Part shown: positions 18,206 to 27,236 of the stretch, piece after piece | Layout of the letters: the number at the start of each line of letters is the position of its first letter | Numbering within the stretch: the stretch's first letter is position 1 | DNA from: Arthrobacter sp. ok362 | Lineage (GTDB): Bacteria; Actinomycetota; Actinomycetes; Actinomycetales; Micrococcaceae | Direction: 5' to 3' | Assembly: GCF_900102785.1 (NCBI RefSeq) | Contig: NZ_FNGC01000006.1 | Coordinates: 124,001-188,000, forward strand | DNA: 64,000 bases | Translations under genes and position numbers: made by a program | The notes under the pieces: model-generated | Told to the model about the DNA's origin: nothing | Seen by the model: only the letters and a program-made list of their open reading frames with translations | Database searches by the model: none

Positions 18206-20770
18206 CTACCCGACGTCGGCCTGGCGGGCCCGCAGGGAGCGGGCCACGCCGTCGCGGTTCTCCAGCATCATCCGGCGCAGCGCCGAGCTGTCCTCCGGCA
18301 GCGAGGCCAGGAACTCGTCGGTGCGGTCCACGGTGGCCTGCGTGGTCAGCTGGGCCGGGTAGAGCCCGACGACGATCTGCGAGGCCAGCGCATGGGTGCG
18401 GTTGGCCACGATGCCCGGGACGGCCTCGAAGTACTTCTCGGCGTACGGCTCCAGCAGGGACGTGTCCAGGACCCGGGTGAAACCGGCCACTGCGGAGCCC
18501 TGCAGGGCGTTGGACAGATCGCCCTTTACCACAACCGATTCCCAGGCTTCGGCCTTGGCCTCCGGAGTGGGGATGGCGGCCTTGGCCAGGGCTGCGGCGT
18601 TCTGGCCGTTGGAGGTGTTGTCGTGCGCCAGTTCCTCGTCGATCCGCTCCTGCCCGGCGCGGCCGCCGGCCACGAGGGACGCCAGCAGCTCCCAGCGCAG
18701 GTCCTGGTCCACGGTCAGCCCGTCGAGGGTGAGCGAGCCGTCCAGCAGCCCGGACACCGTGTCCAGCTGCCCGGCGCTGCGGGCCAGCAGGGCGTAGGAC
18801 TTCACGAACTGCAGCTGGGCGTCCGAGCCGGCCGGCACGGCCGAGGCGAGATCCCAGAGCGTATCGGTCGCGGCCACGGCGGTGGCCTCCTTGTGCTCTT
18901 CGGCCACGTAGAAGGTCAGCGTGGTGGCCAGCTGCCGGAGCTGGACCAGGATCACGGAGGAATCGGATTCCTCGGCAATGTTGGCCAGGATCAGGTCCAC
19001 GTACCCGCGGGCCGGGGACTCGCCGTCGCGCGCCGCGTCCCAGGCCGAGCCCCACACGAGGGTGCGGGGGAGGCTCTGGCTGAAGTCCTTCAGGTGGACC
19101 GTTGCGGTGGCGAGGGACTTCGGATCCAGGCGGACCTTGGCATAGGCGAGGTCGTCGTCGTTGAGCAGGATCAGGTCCGGCTGGGCCAGGCCGGCCAGGG
19201 CCGGAACTTCGGTGCGCTCGCCGTCGACGTCGAGCTCCTCGCGGTGCACGCGCTCCAGCTTGCCGGCGCCGTTGAGGTTGTAGAACCCGACGGCGAGGCG
19301 GTGCGGCCGCAGCGTCGGCTCGCTCTCGATCGCCGACTGCACGATGGCGAAGGAGCCGATGGTGCCGTCCGCGTCCGCCGAGATCTCCGGCGTCAGGGTG
19401 TTGACGCCGGCGGTCTCCAGCCAGAGCCGGCCCCACGTTTCAAGGTCACGGCCGCTGGCCTTCTCGAGTTCGGCCATGAGGTCGCTCAGCTCGGTGTTCT
19501 GCCAGGCGTGCTTGCTGAAGTATTCGCGCACCCCGGACATGAACTCCTCCGGGCCAACCCAGGCGACGAGCTGGCGCAGCACCGAGGCGCCCTTGGCGTA
19601 GGTGATGCCGTCGAAGTTCACCTCGACGTCCTGGAGGTCGTTGATCTCGGCAAAGATCGGGTGCGTGGTGGGCAGCTGGTCCTGCCGGTACGCCCAGGAC
19701 TTCTCCACGGAGGCGAAGGTGGTCCAGGCGTGGTCGAACTCGGTGTTCTCCACCGCGGCCAGGTGGGACATGTATTCGGCGAAGGACTCGTTGAGCCAGA
19801 GGTCGTTCCACCAGCGCATCGTCACGAGGTCACCGAACCACATGTGCGCGAGCTCGTGCAGCACGGTGATGGCGCGGCGTTCCACCTGGGCGTCGGTGAC
19901 CTTGCCGCGGAAGACGTAGCCTTCCAGGATGGTGACGGCCCCGGCGTTTTCCATGGCACCGGCGTTGAACTCCGGCACGAAGAGCTGGTCGTACTTCTCA
20001 AACGGGTACGGGCAGCCAAACTGGGCCTCGAAGAACTCGAAGCCCTGCCGGGTGAGCTCGAAGATGTTGTCGGCATCGAGGTACTGCATGAGCGACTTGC
20101 GGGCGAAGATGCCCAGCGGAGTGACCCGGCCCTCCGCGGACGTGACCTCGCTGCGGACCGACTGGTACGGCCCGGCGATCAGCGCGGTGACATAGGAGGA
20201 GAGCCGCGGAGTGGGCGTGAACTCCCAGACGGAGCGGGCGCCCCCGTCCGCGCCGGGGATGGTCTCGACCGGCACCGGGGTGGGGGAGTTGGACACGAGG
20301 TCCCAGTGCGAGGGGGCGGTGACGGTAAAGGTGAAGCTGGCCTTGAGGTCGGGCTGTTCGAAAACGGCGAACATGCGCCGCGAGTCCGGGACCTCGAACT
20401 GGGTGTACAGGTAGACCTCGTTGTCCACCGGATCCACGAAGCGGTGCAGGCCTTCGCCGGTGTTCATGTAGGGCGCGTCGGCGACCACGAGCAGGTGGTT
20501 TTCGGCCGCCAGGTCCGGGAGCTGGATCCGGACGCCGTCGGAGACCTCGGCCGGATCCAGTTCGCGGCCGTTGAGGCTCACGCTGTGCACGGCGTGAGTC
20601 ACGGCGTCGATGAAGGTCGAAGACCCCGGCTTGGCCCTGAACTTCACGGCCGTGGTGGACCCGAAGACTTTCTCGCCGCGCGTCAGGTCAAGGCTGACCT
20701 CGTAGGAGTCGACGTCTATCAGGGCGGCGCGCTCGCGGGCTTCGGCGCGGGTCAGGTTCATACCGGGCAA
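18206..20770 (-). CDS. pepN: Aminopeptidase N
   Basis: A zinc M1 aminopeptidase of 854 residues that trims N-terminal residues from peptides in the cytoplasm. The exopeptidase motif GAMEN is at 271-275, and the zinc site HELAH at 305-309 is completed by Glu328 in NESFAEY. The domain order is the N-terminal saddle, the thermolysin-like domain, and the long C-terminal helical ERAP1-like domain with its basic segment near the end. Length matches actinobacterial PepN. The start may be the first ATG (MPGMNLTRAE) or the third-codon-later MNLTRAE. A GTGAAA/TTTCAC inverted repeat lies about 60 bases upstream. Confidence 0.95.
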   Translation of the reverse strand: MPGMNLTRAEARERAALIDVDSYEVSLDLTRGEKVFGSTTAVKFRAKPGSSTFIDAVTHAVHSVSLNGRELDPAEVSDGVRIQLPDLAAENHLLVVADAPYMNTGEGLHRFVDPVDNEVYLYTQFEVPDSRRMFAVFEQPDLKASFTFTVTAPSHWDLVSNSPTPVPVETIPGADGGARSVWEFTPTPRLSSYVTALIAGPYQSVRSEVTSAEGRVTPLGIFARKSLMQYLDADNIFELTRQGFEFFEAQFGCPYPFEKYDQLFVPEFNAGAMENAGAVTILEGYVFRGKVTDAQVERRAITVLHELAHMWFGDLVTMRWWNDLWLNESFAEYMSHLAAVENTEFDHAWTTFASVEKSWAYRQDQLPTTHPIFAEINDLQDVEVNFDGITYAKGASVLRQLVAWVGPEEFMSGVREYFSKHAWQNTELSDLMAELEKASGRDLETWGRLWLETAGVNTLTPEISADADGTIGSFAIVQSAIESEPTLRPHRLAVGFYNLNGAGKLERVHREELDVDGERTEVPALAGLAQPDLILLNDDDLAYAKVRLDPKSLATATVHLKDFSQSLPRTLVWGSAWDAARDGESPARGYVDLILANIAEESDSSVILVQLRQLATTLTFYVAEEHKEATAVAATDTLWDLASAVPAGSDAQLQFVKSYALLARSAGQLDTVSGLLDGSLTLDGLTVDQDLRWELLASLVAGGRAGQERIDEELAHDNTSNGQNAAALAKAAIPTPEAKAEAWESVVVKGDLSNALQGSAVAGFTRVLDTSLLEPYAEKYFEAVPGIVANRTHALASQIVVGLYPAQLTTQATVDRTDEFLASLPEDSSALRRMMLENRDGVARSLRARQADVG

Positions 20771-20826
20771 AGGGGCCTCCAGAAGAAGATGGATACTGCC
20801 GGCCGGCCGCAGCCGCCGGCGATACT

Positions 20827-20844
20827 GTGAAATTATTCTTTCAC
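20827..20844. promoter_or_regulatory. Possible operator before pepN
   Basis: GTGAAA and TTTCAC arms are separated by six bases (TTATTC), in the AT-richest spot of the pepN/DUF1648 divergent gap and 57 bases before the pepN start. The position suits an operator or promoter element for pepN. No regulator family is recognised from the arms. Confidence 0.4.
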
Positions 20845-21012
20845 GTCAGCCGCGGGTGGCAAGTTAGCCCGATCACAGTGTCACTCACCGGCCCGGCTCC
20901 AGTAACCAGATGCGGCACCAGATTCGGCACCGGGCCAACACCCGGTTCGGCGCCGGGGCCGCCCGGCACGGCTTCCCAGTCGCGGCACGTGCGGCCGGGG
21001 TAGCGTTGGGGT

Positions 21013-22014
21013 ATGGGAAAGTTCGGGGACTCAGTCGATGCAAGGGCGATGCGCTTTGCCATCGGGTTCCCCCTGATGCTGGCGGCCGGATTCGTGGTGT
21101 GTGCGCTTCTGGTGCGCCCGGAGCTGCCCGAGCCGCTGGCCGTCCGCTGGACCGACGCCGGTGCCGTCGACTTCGCGCCGTTCACCGCAGTCGCCGGAGC
21201 CGGTGCCTCGCTGATCGTGGTGATCGGCTGGGCCGTGCTGCTGCAGGCCGTGCCGCTGTCCCGCCCCGCGATGATGCGCCGCATCATGATGGGCGCCGGC
21301 CTGTCCATGAGCCTCTTCGTCACCACCGTCCTCGCCGCCGTGCTCGTGGGCCAGCTGGGATTGCCCGATGCGAGGGGATCCCATGTGGACGGCTCAGTCC
21401 TGGGCCTCGGCAGCGGCGCGGCCCTCGCCCTGGGCGTCGTCATGGGTTGCGTGTTCAAGGCCGACGAACGCTGGTCGGTGGATGACGACGTCGCCGTCCG
21501 CCAGGCCCTTGAGCGCGAACAGGATCCGGAATTGGCCAGGGACCGGGTCAGCCTCTGGGTCCATGCCCGCAGCTCGATCTTCGTCATGCTGGGCATTGCG
21601 ACGCTTCTGCCAGCCGCCATCCTCACCATTGCCGTGCCGTGGCTGTCCGCCCTCCTGGTGGCCGCGGCCCTGGTGGCCGCGGCGTTCCTGGTTGCCCGGA
21701 TCCGGGTTGACCGCAGCGGCCTGCACGTCTTCGCGGCCGGCTTCGTCCGGGTCATGGATGTTCCGGCCGCGGCCATCGACTCCGCCACGCCCAGGGACGT
21801 CACCGCGGCGGAGTATGGCGGGTGGGGTTACCGGACCCACGGCAACACCACGGCGATGCTGGTCGGCAGCGGCCCCGCGGTGGTCATCGACCGCTCGGAC
21901 GGGCGCCGGCTGGCGGTGAGCGGCGGAAGCGCCACCGCGGCGGACAACATTGCCCGGACGCTTTCCCGGGTCGCGGACAGGGCCCGGCGGAACGGCGAGA
22001 CGCCCGCCGTGTAA
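21013..22014 (+). CDS. DUF1648 domain membrane protein
   Basis: A 333-residue membrane protein. The first helix (FPLMLAAGFVVCALLV) is followed by LPEPLAVRWTDAGAVDFAP, the DUF1648 pattern (strands facing outward with a conserved W and D/G). About five more helices follow: IVVIGWAVLLQAV, MSLFVTTVLAAVLVG, ALALGVVMGCVF, SSIFVMLGIATLLP and ALLVAAALVAAAFLVA. The C-terminal third (VRVMDVPAAAIDSATPRDVTAAEYGGWG onward) looks like a folded cytoplasmic domain. The function is unknown. Related proteins sit with small GntR regulators in some genomes, but none is adjacent here. Confidence 0.85.
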   Translation: MGKFGDSVDARAMRFAIGFPLMLAAGFVVCALLVRPELPEPLAVRWTDAGAVDFAPFTAVAGAGASLIVVIGWAVLLQAVPLSRPAMMRRIMMGAGLSMSLFVTTVLAAVLVGQLGLPDARGSHVDGSVLGLGSGAALALGVVMGCVFKADERWSVDDDVAVRQALEREQDPELARDRVSLWVHARSSIFVMLGIATLLPAAILTIAVPWLSALLVAAALVAAAFLVARIRVDRSGLHVFAAGFVRVMDVPAAAIDSATPRDVTAAEYGGWGYRTHGNTTAMLVGSGPAVVIDRSDGRRLAVSGGSATAADNIARTLSRVADRARRNGETPAV

Positions 22015-22139
22015 CACGACGGTCCCGTCAGGCATCCGGGCAGCTGGAGCGCCGTCCCGGGAGACTCGGCCTAGTACGCTTGGACCAGACCCCAACCGCC
22101 CCCGGCCGCCGTCTGGCGCCGCAACTGAACGGAACAGCC

Positions 22140-22631
22140 GTGACCATTTCTGACTTCCCCCGCGTGCACATTGCCACTGATCACGCCGGAATGGAGCTCA
22201 GCGCCCACCTTGTCAGCCACCTCAGCGCCAAGGGCTACGAGGTGGTGGACCACGGGCCCAAGGCCTACGACGCCCTGGATGACTACCCGTCGTTCTGCAT
22301 CAACGCCGCCCTCGCGGTCGTCGCCGACCAGGAAGCCGGAACCAACGCCCTGGGCATCGTCCTCGGCGGCTCGGGCAACGGCGAACAGATCGCCGCCAAC
22401 AAGGTCAGGGGCGTCCGCGCCGCGCTGGCGTGGAGCCTCTCCACGGCGCAGCTTGCCCGCGAACACAACGACGCCAACGTCGTCGCCGTCGGCGGCCGCC
22501 AGCACAGCGTCGAAGAGGCCACCGAAATCATCGAGGCCTTCCTGGCGGAGCCGTTCAGCAACGACGAGCGCCACGTCCGCCGGATCGGCAAGATCGCCAC
22601 GTACGAGCGCACCGGCGAGGTCATCGACTAG
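22140..22631 (+). CDS. rpiB: Ribose-5-phosphate isomerase B
   Basis: Interconverts ribose 5-phosphate and ribulose 5-phosphate in the pentose phosphate pathway. The 163-residue protein starts at GTG 22140 (VTISDFPRVHIATDHAG). The phosphate-binding Asp14-His15 pair and GGSGNGEQIAANK are present. The catalytic base here is Glu82, as in the mycobacterial type, rather than the cysteine of the E. coli type. A longer in-frame form from 21822 overlaps the DUF1648 gene and is a shadow. The stop overlaps the next gene's GTG by one base, so rpiB and the glycosylase gene are translationally coupled. Confidence 0.95.
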   Translation: MTISDFPRVHIATDHAGMELSAHLVSHLSAKGYEVVDHGPKAYDALDDYPSFCINAALAVVADQEAGTNALGIVLGGSGNGEQIAANKVRGVRAALAWSLSTAQLAREHNDANVVAVGGRQHSVEEATEIIEAFLAEPFSNDERHVRRIGKIATYERTGEVID

Positions 22632-23596
22632 TGCCGGAAGGGCATTCCGTCCACCGGCTGGCGCGCCAGTTCGGTGACGTCTTCGCGGGGGAGCGGCTCG
22701 CGGTCTCCAGCCCGCAGGGCCGGTTCGCGCCCGGCGCCGCCGTGCTGGACGGCCACGTCATGACATCCGCGACCGCGCACGGGAAGCACCTCTTCCTCGA
22801 GTTCGAGCACGGGCTGGTCCTGCATGTCCACCTAGGCCTCTATGGCGCCTGGAGTTTCGGCGGCGACGCCAGCTTCCGCGGCGCGTCCAGCATCGGCGCG
22901 CCCCGGAAGGTGGGGGAGCGGGAGGTTTACGACGTCGGCAGCGCGGCTGAGCCGGCCGACGTCGTGGCCGCAGCGTCGTCTGCATACGCAGGGCCGCCGG
23001 AACCGGTGGGCGCCGTGCGCGTCCGGCTGGTGGGCAGGCACGGCTGGGCTGATCTCCGCGGCGCGACCACGTGCGAGGCGATCACGGAAGCGGAGGCGGC
23101 CTCCGTGCTGGCCCGGCTCGGCCCGGACCCGCTGCGCAACCGGTCCGGCGACCGGGACGCATTCACCGCCACGGTGGCGGCCAAACGCACACCGCTCGCG
23201 GGCCTGCTCATGGACCAAAAGGTGATTGCCGGCGTCGGGAACGTCTACCGGGCCGAACTGCTGTTCCGGCAGCGCCTCAACCCCTGGCTGCCCGGGGCTG
23301 AACTGTCACCGGACGCGGCCCGCCGGCTCTGGGACGAAACCGCGGCAATGATGTCCGACGGCGTCCGGGACGGCCGGATCATCACGACGCCACCGCGCTA
23401 CTGGGGCGCGCCGGGCGGCCACGCGAACGGCGACGCCGCGCCGAGCAACGTGCCGAGCGCGCTGCCGGAACCGGACCACGCACACTTTGTCTACCGGCGG
23501 CACGGGCTGGACTGCCGTGACTGCGGCACGCCCGTGGCGCTCACGGAGTTGGGTGCCCGGAAACTGTACTGGTGTCCGGGCTGCCAAAAAGCATGA
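22631..23596 (+). CDS. nei: Fpg/Nei family DNA glycosylase
   Basis: A 321-residue base-excision repair enzyme with AP-lyase activity. After removal of the start residue the protein begins PEGHSVHRLA, giving the catalytic Pro and Glu of the family. The HhH-like segment LLMDQKVIAGVGNVYRAELLF and the C-terminal zinc finger (C-x2-C in CRDCG, C-x2-C in CPGC) are intact. The finger motif HFVYRRHGLDCRDCG includes the conserved Arg. The N-terminus is closest to the Nei2-like group of actinobacteria, which removes oxidised pyrimidines. It starts one base into the rpiB stop. Confidence 0.93.
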   Translation: MPEGHSVHRLARQFGDVFAGERLAVSSPQGRFAPGAAVLDGHVMTSATAHGKHLFLEFEHGLVLHVHLGLYGAWSFGGDASFRGASSIGAPRKVGEREVYDVGSAAEPADVVAAASSAYAGPPEPVGAVRVRLVGRHGWADLRGATTCEAITEAEAASVLARLGPDPLRNRSGDRDAFTATVAAKRTPLAGLLMDQKVIAGVGNVYRAELLFRQRLNPWLPGAELSPDAARRLWDETAAMMSDGVRDGRIITTPPRYWGAPGGHANGDAAPSNVPSALPEPDHAHFVYRRHGLDCRDCGTPVALTELGARKLYWCPGCQKA

Positions 23597-23690
23597 ATCA
23601 CGGGGCTGGACCCGACGTGCCCCGGACCGCACCCACGCGAAGAACCCTGGCTGTGGCCCCGGGCGCAGACACAAAAAAGCGCAGACACAC

Positions 23691-23718
23691 AAAAGCCCCT
23701 CCGCAGAGGGGCTTTTTT
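23691..23718 (+). terminator. Terminator of rpiB-nei
   Basis: AAAAGCCCCTC pairs with GAGGGGCTTTT around CGCA, followed by TT. A classical intrinsic terminator about 95 bases after the glycosylase stop. Its A-rich left side means it could also stop tRNA-Gly transcription from the other strand. Confidence 0.92.
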
Positions 23719-23731
23719 CGTCATATTTCTG

Positions 23732-23802
23732 AGGGGACGACGGGAATCGAACCCGCGTAATCAGTTTGGAAGACTGAGGCTTTACCATTAAGCTACGTCC
23801 CC
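23732..23802 (-). tRNA. tRNA-Gly (TCC)
   Basis: Minus-strand cloverleaf of 71 bases: acceptor GGGGACG/CGTCCCC, D-arm GCTTAATGGTAAAGC, anticodon stem TCAGT/ACTGA with loop CTTCCAA (anticodon TCC), T-arm GCGGGTTCGATTCCCGT, discriminator T. No CCA is encoded. It is divergent from tRNA-Pro 131 bases away. Confidence 0.95.
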
Positions 23803-23933
23803 GGGAACTTGCTGGAACTCCAGCAAAACTTCCGGTCGGCTGTTCAAGCCGGATACAACTAAACCCAATTCAGGGCCCCGGTGTCAAATGTGCAAATCGG
23901 CATAGTATGACCGTAGACTGTTCTGTGCACTTA

Positions 23934-24008
23934 CGGGGTGTAGCTCAGCTTGGCTAGAGCGCCTGCTTTGGGAGCAGGAAGTCGCAGGTTCAAATCCTGT
24001 CACCCCGA
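23934..24008 (+). tRNA. tRNA-Pro (TGG)
   Basis: Plus-strand cloverleaf: acceptor CGGGGTG/CACCCCG, D-arm GCTCAGCTTGGCTAGAGC, anticodon stem CCTGC/GCAGG with loop TTTGGGA (anticodon TGG), T-arm CAGGTTCAAATCCTG, discriminator A. It lies 68 bases before tig and may share its transcript. Confidence 0.95.
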
Positions 24009-24076
24009 CTCTGCAAGCACTGCCAGCACGTGGCAATGCAGAACCCCATACCCCCCACACCAGGAGTACTTAGACT

Positions 24077-25471
24077 GTGAAGAGCGCTGTCGAGAACCTC
24101 ACCCCCACGCGGGTCAAGCTCAATGTTGAGGTCCCCTTTGAGGAATTGAAGCCCAGCATCGCAGAGGCATACAAGACTGTTGCTTCGCAGATCCAGGTCC
24201 CCGGTTTCCGTAAGGGCAAGGTCCCCTCCAAGCTCATTGACCAGCGCGTTGGCCGCGGCTACGTCCTGGAGACGGCCATCAACGAAGGCCTCAACGGCTG
24301 GTACCAGGCCGCCGTGCAGGAAACCGGCATCCGCCCCCTGAGCCGTCCCGAGGTCGAGATCACCGAGGTTCCGGACCCGTCCGCCACCGACGGTGAACTC
24401 AAGTTCCACGCCGAGGTTGACATCCGCCCCGAGATCGAGCTGCCCGACTACGCCGGCATCAAGGTTGAGGTCGCCGCCGCCGAGTCTTCGGACGCCGACG
24501 TCGACAAGGCCCTGGACGAGCTCCGCGGCCGCTTCGGCACGCTGAAGTCCGTAGACCGTCCGGCCGCCGATGGCGACTTCCTGACGATCGACATCGCAGC
24601 CTCGATCGACGCCGCTGAGGTTGACTCCGCCTCCGGCCTGTCCTACCAGGTTGGCGCCGGCACCATGCTCGAAGGCCTCGACGAGGCCGTCACCGGCCTC
24701 AGCGCCGACGAAGACGCCATCTTCGACACCACGCTGGTCGGCGGCGAGCACGCCGGCGAGTCCGCCCAGGTCAAGGTCACCGTCAAGGCCGTCAAGGAGC
24801 GCGAGCTCCCCGTCGCCGACGACGACTTCGCCCAGCTCGCCAGCGAATTCGACACCCTGGCCGAACTCCGTGAGGACCTCGCCAAGCAGGCCGCCGAGTC
24901 CAAGGTCGTGGAACAGGGCGTCGAGGCCCGCGACAAGGTCCTGGACAAGCTCGTTGAGCTGGTCGAGGTTCCCGTCCCCGACTCCGTCGTCGAAGAGCAG
25001 ATCGAGCAGCACTTCAGCGCCGAGAACGCCCACGGCGAAGGCGAGCACGACACCGAGGAGCACCGCGCCGAGGTCAAGGCCAACACCGAGCGGGCCTTCC
25101 AGAACGAGATCATCCTTGACGCCATCGCCGAGAAGGAAGAAGTCAACGTCAGCCAGAACGAGCTGATCGACTACATCGTCACCACCGCCAGCCAGTACGG
25201 CATGGACCCGAACCAGTTCGCCCAGATCATCGATCAGAGCGGCCAGGTTCCCATGATGGTTTCCGAGGTCCGCCGCCGCAAGGCACTGGCCGTCGTTTTG
25301 GGCCAGGCCGAGGTTACCGACTCCGAGGGCAACAAGGTTGACCTGAGCGATTTCGTCCGCCCCGGCGACGAGGCTGCCCCGGCCGCCGAGTCCGTTGAGG
25401 AAGAAGCAGCCGCAGAAGATGCAGCCGCCGCGGCCACGCCGAGCGATGACCCCGCAGCAGTGAAGTTCTAG
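24077..25471 (+). CDS. tig: Trigger factor
   Basis: A ribosome-associated chaperone and prolyl isomerase of 464 residues that meets nascent chains at the exit tunnel. The start is GTG. The ribosome-docking loop [17 protein letters not shown] is at residues about 46-62. The PPIase domain lies around residues 155-245 ([26 protein letters not shown]), and the helical arms fill the rest. The tail is acidic and Ala-rich, typical of actinobacterial Tig. The block tig-clpP1-clpP2-clpX couples folding with degradation, but a strong terminator after tig suggests the clp genes have their own promoter. Confidence 0.97.
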   Translation: MKSAVENLTPTRVKLNVEVPFEELKPSIAEAYKTVASQIQVPGFRKGKVPSKLIDQRVGRGYVLETAINEGLNGWYQAAVQETGIRPLSRPEVEITEVPDPSATDGELKFHAEVDIRPEIELPDYAGIKVEVAAAESSDADVDKALDELRGRFGTLKSVDRPAADGDFLTIDIAASIDAAEVDSASGLSYQVGAGTMLEGLDEAVTGLSADEDAIFDTTLVGGEHAGESAQVKVTVKAVKERELPVADDDFAQLASEFDTLAELREDLAKQAAESKVVEQGVEARDKVLDKLVELVEVPVPDSVVEEQIEQHFSAENAHGEGEHDTEEHRAEVKANTERAFQNEIILDAIAEKEEVNVSQNELIDYIVTTASQYGMDPNQFAQIIDQSGQVPMMVSEVRRRKALAVVLGQAEVTDSEGNKVDLSDFVRPGDEAAPAAESVEEEAAAEDAAAAATPSDDPAAVKF

Positions 25472-25482
25472 CACTAGCGCTG

Positions 25483-25520
25483 ACGGCCCCCGGATCACCG
25501 ATCCGGGGGCCGTTCGTTTT
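25483..25520 (+). terminator. Terminator of tig
   Basis: ACGGCCCCCGGATC pairs with GATCCGGGGGCCGT around a very short loop, followed by TCGTTTT, 12 bases after the tig stop. Confidence 0.92.
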
Positions 25521-25624
25521 AAGTCCGCGCCTGCCGGCCGTGCCATGTCGCGGCGGACTGTTAAGAGCCGCGAAGGCCGCGCATCCGGGACCCGGCTTGA
25601 GCGGTCCCGGCAATCGTGCGCCGT

Positions 25625-25651
25625 CAGCGAACAGCCCTGCGCCAGCGAACA
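25625..25651 (+). promoter_or_regulatory. Direct repeat CAGCGAACA before clpP1
   Basis: Two exact 9-base copies (25625-25633 and 25643-25651) are spaced 18 bases start to start, about 90 bases upstream of clpP1. In actinobacteria clpP1P2 is activated by ClgR, and a promoter must exist here because a terminator follows tig. That these copies bind ClgR or another regulator is inference. Confidence 0.4.
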
Positions 25652-25741
25652 AAGCGGGCGTGAAAACGGTTAGTGTCGCTGTAGGAAAGTTCAGTGATGT
25701 CGTCCAGTGGCGTCACCGTCGCCAGTGAGAGGTAAGTACAT

Positions 25742-26407
25742 ATGTCACAGCAAGCAGGGGCACCCCGGATGGCCACGGTCGATCCGGCAGCCCAGGATAA
25801 CTACATTTACAACCGCCTGCTGAAAGAGCGCATCATCTGGCTCGGCTCCGAGGTCCGCGACGATAACGCCAACGCGATCTGCTCCCAGCTGCTGCTGCTC
25901 TCGGCGGAGAATCCTGAAAGGGACATCTACCTTTACATCAACTCACCCGGCGGCTCCGTCACCGCCGGCATGGCGATCTACGACACCATGCAGTTCATCC
26001 CGAACGATGTCGTCACGGTTGCCACCGGCCTCGCCGCGTCCATGGGCCAGTTCCTGCTCTCCTCCGGCACCAAGGGCAAGCGCTACGCCACCCCTAACGC
26101 CCGCATCCTCATGCACCAGCCCTCCGGCGGCATCGGCGGCACGGCGTCTGACATCAAGATCCAGGCCGAGCTGATCCTGCACATGAAGAAGGTCATGGCC
26201 GAACTGACCGCTGACCAGACCGGCCAGGCCGTGGAGACCATCCTCAAGGACAACGACCGCGACAAGTGGTTCACGGCATCGGAAGCCCTCGAATACGGCT
26301 TCTTCGACAAGATCGCGGCGCACGCCGGATCCGTGGCCGGCGGCGGCGGAACCAACGCCAATGGCTCCGGCAACGGCGGCGGCGCTGCGACAGCCACCGA
26401 GAACTGA
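25742..26407 (+). CDS. clpP1: ATP-dependent Clp protease proteolytic subunit ClpP1
   Basis: A 221-residue serine peptidase subunit. The triad is Ser100 ([11 protein letters not shown]), His125 ([11 protein letters not shown]) and Asp174 ([10 protein letters not shown]). [21 protein letters not shown] is the handle-side signature. In actinobacteria ClpP1 and ClpP2 form a mixed double ring that works with ClpX or ClpC1. A Gly/Asn-rich C-terminal tail ([15 protein letters not shown]) extends past the fold and is probably disordered. A GAGAGG site precedes the ATG. clpP2 follows closely, so the two are one operon. Confidence 0.96.
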   Translation: MSQQAGAPRMATVDPAAQDNYIYNRLLKERIIWLGSEVRDDNANAICSQLLLLSAENPERDIYLYINSPGGSVTAGMAIYDTMQFIPNDVVTVATGLAASMGQFLLSSGTKGKRYATPNARILMHQPSGGIGGTASDIKIQAELILHMKKVMAELTADQTGQAVETILKDNDRDKWFTASEALEYGFFDKIAAHAGSVAGGGGTNANGSGNGGGAATATEN

Positions 26408-26445
26408 CCGGCAGGTAGACAGCAATGAATTCAGGAGCAATGAAC

Positions 26446-27105
26446 ATGAACTACAACTTCGGTTCGACTGCCGGTAACCTGCCGAGCAGCCGCTACGTGC
26501 TGCCCCAGTTCGAAGAGCGCACCCCCTACGGCTTCAAGCGCCAGGACCCGTACACCAAGCTGTTCGAGGACCGCATCATCTTCCTCGGCGTCCAGGTCGA
26601 CGACGCCTCGGCGGACGACGTGATGGCCCAGCTGCTGGTGCTCGAGTCCACGGACCCGGACCGCGACATCACGCTCTACATCAACTCCCCGGGCGGCTCC
26701 TTCACCGCCATGACCGCGATCTACGACACCATGACGTACATCCGGCCGGAGATCCAGACCGTCTGCCTCGGCCAGGCTGCCAGCGCCGCCGCCGTGCTGC
26801 TCGCGGCCGGCACGCCGGGCAAGCGCCTCGCGCTGCCGAACGCCCGCGTGCTGATCCACCAGCCCTCACTGTCCGGCGGACAGGGCGGGCAGGCCTCGGA
26901 CCTGGAGATCCAGGCCGCGGAGGTCATGCGCATGCGGTCCTGGCTCGAGGACACGCTGGCCAAGCACTCCGGCCGAACGCCGGAACAGGTCAACAACGAC
27001 ATCGAGCGGGACAAGATCCTCACGGCGGCCGAGGCCATGCAGTACGGCCTCATTGACCAGGTCCTCGATTCCCGCAAGATCAAGCCCCAGGCAATCGCGC
27101 GCTAA
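26446..27105 (+). CDS. clpP2: ATP-dependent Clp protease proteolytic subunit ClpP2
   Basis: The second peptidase subunit, 219 residues. The triad is Ser113 ([12 protein letters not shown]), His138 (ARVLIHQPS) and Asp189 (NNDIERDKI). ATG 26446 ([10 protein letters not shown]) was chosen over in-frame ATGs at 26425 and 26440 because AGGAG (26433-26437) is spaced 8 bases from it. The N-terminus [23 protein letters not shown]... is the typical ClpP2 propeptide and axial loop, probably processed. A long hairpin at 27119 separates it from clpX. Confidence 0.95.
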   Translation: MNYNFGSTAGNLPSSRYVLPQFEERTPYGFKRQDPYTKLFEDRIIFLGVQVDDASADDVMAQLLVLESTDPDRDITLYINSPGGSFTAMTAIYDTMTYIRPEIQTVCLGQAASAAAVLLAAGTPGKRLALPNARVLIHQPSLSGGQGGQASDLEIQAAEVMRMRSWLEDTLAKHSGRTPEQVNNDIERDKILTAAEAMQYGLIDQVLDSRKIKPQAIAR

Positions 27106-27117
27106 TCAGCAATTCGC

Positions 27118-27157
27118 GACGCCGGTGCGGCACTTTTACTTGGCCGCACCGGCGTCC
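27118..27157 (+). terminator. 14-bp perfect hairpin between clpP2 and clpX
   Basis: GACGCCGGTGCGGC pairs perfectly with GCCGCACCGGCGTC around an 11-base loop (ACTTTTACTTG). It sits 12 bases after the clpP2 stop and about 80 before clpX. No T tract follows, so it may be an attenuator or an mRNA 3'-end stabiliser rather than a full stop. Confidence 0.65.
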
Positions 27158-27236
27158 GCTTTCCACCCAACGGGCCCAAAGTGACCTAGAGTGGAACATG
27201 TCACAGGCAGCAGCAAGCTACTAAAGGGGTTCACAC

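Noticed and set aside
18392..20830. 812-residue plus-strand ORF opposite pepN
   Set aside because: It is a mirror of the pepN codon bias. pepN has complete catalytic motifs on the other strand.
23732..24008. Integration site at the tRNA-Gly/tRNA-Pro pair
   Set aside because: No integrase, no duplicated tRNA 3' end and no foreign-looking cargo lie on either side.
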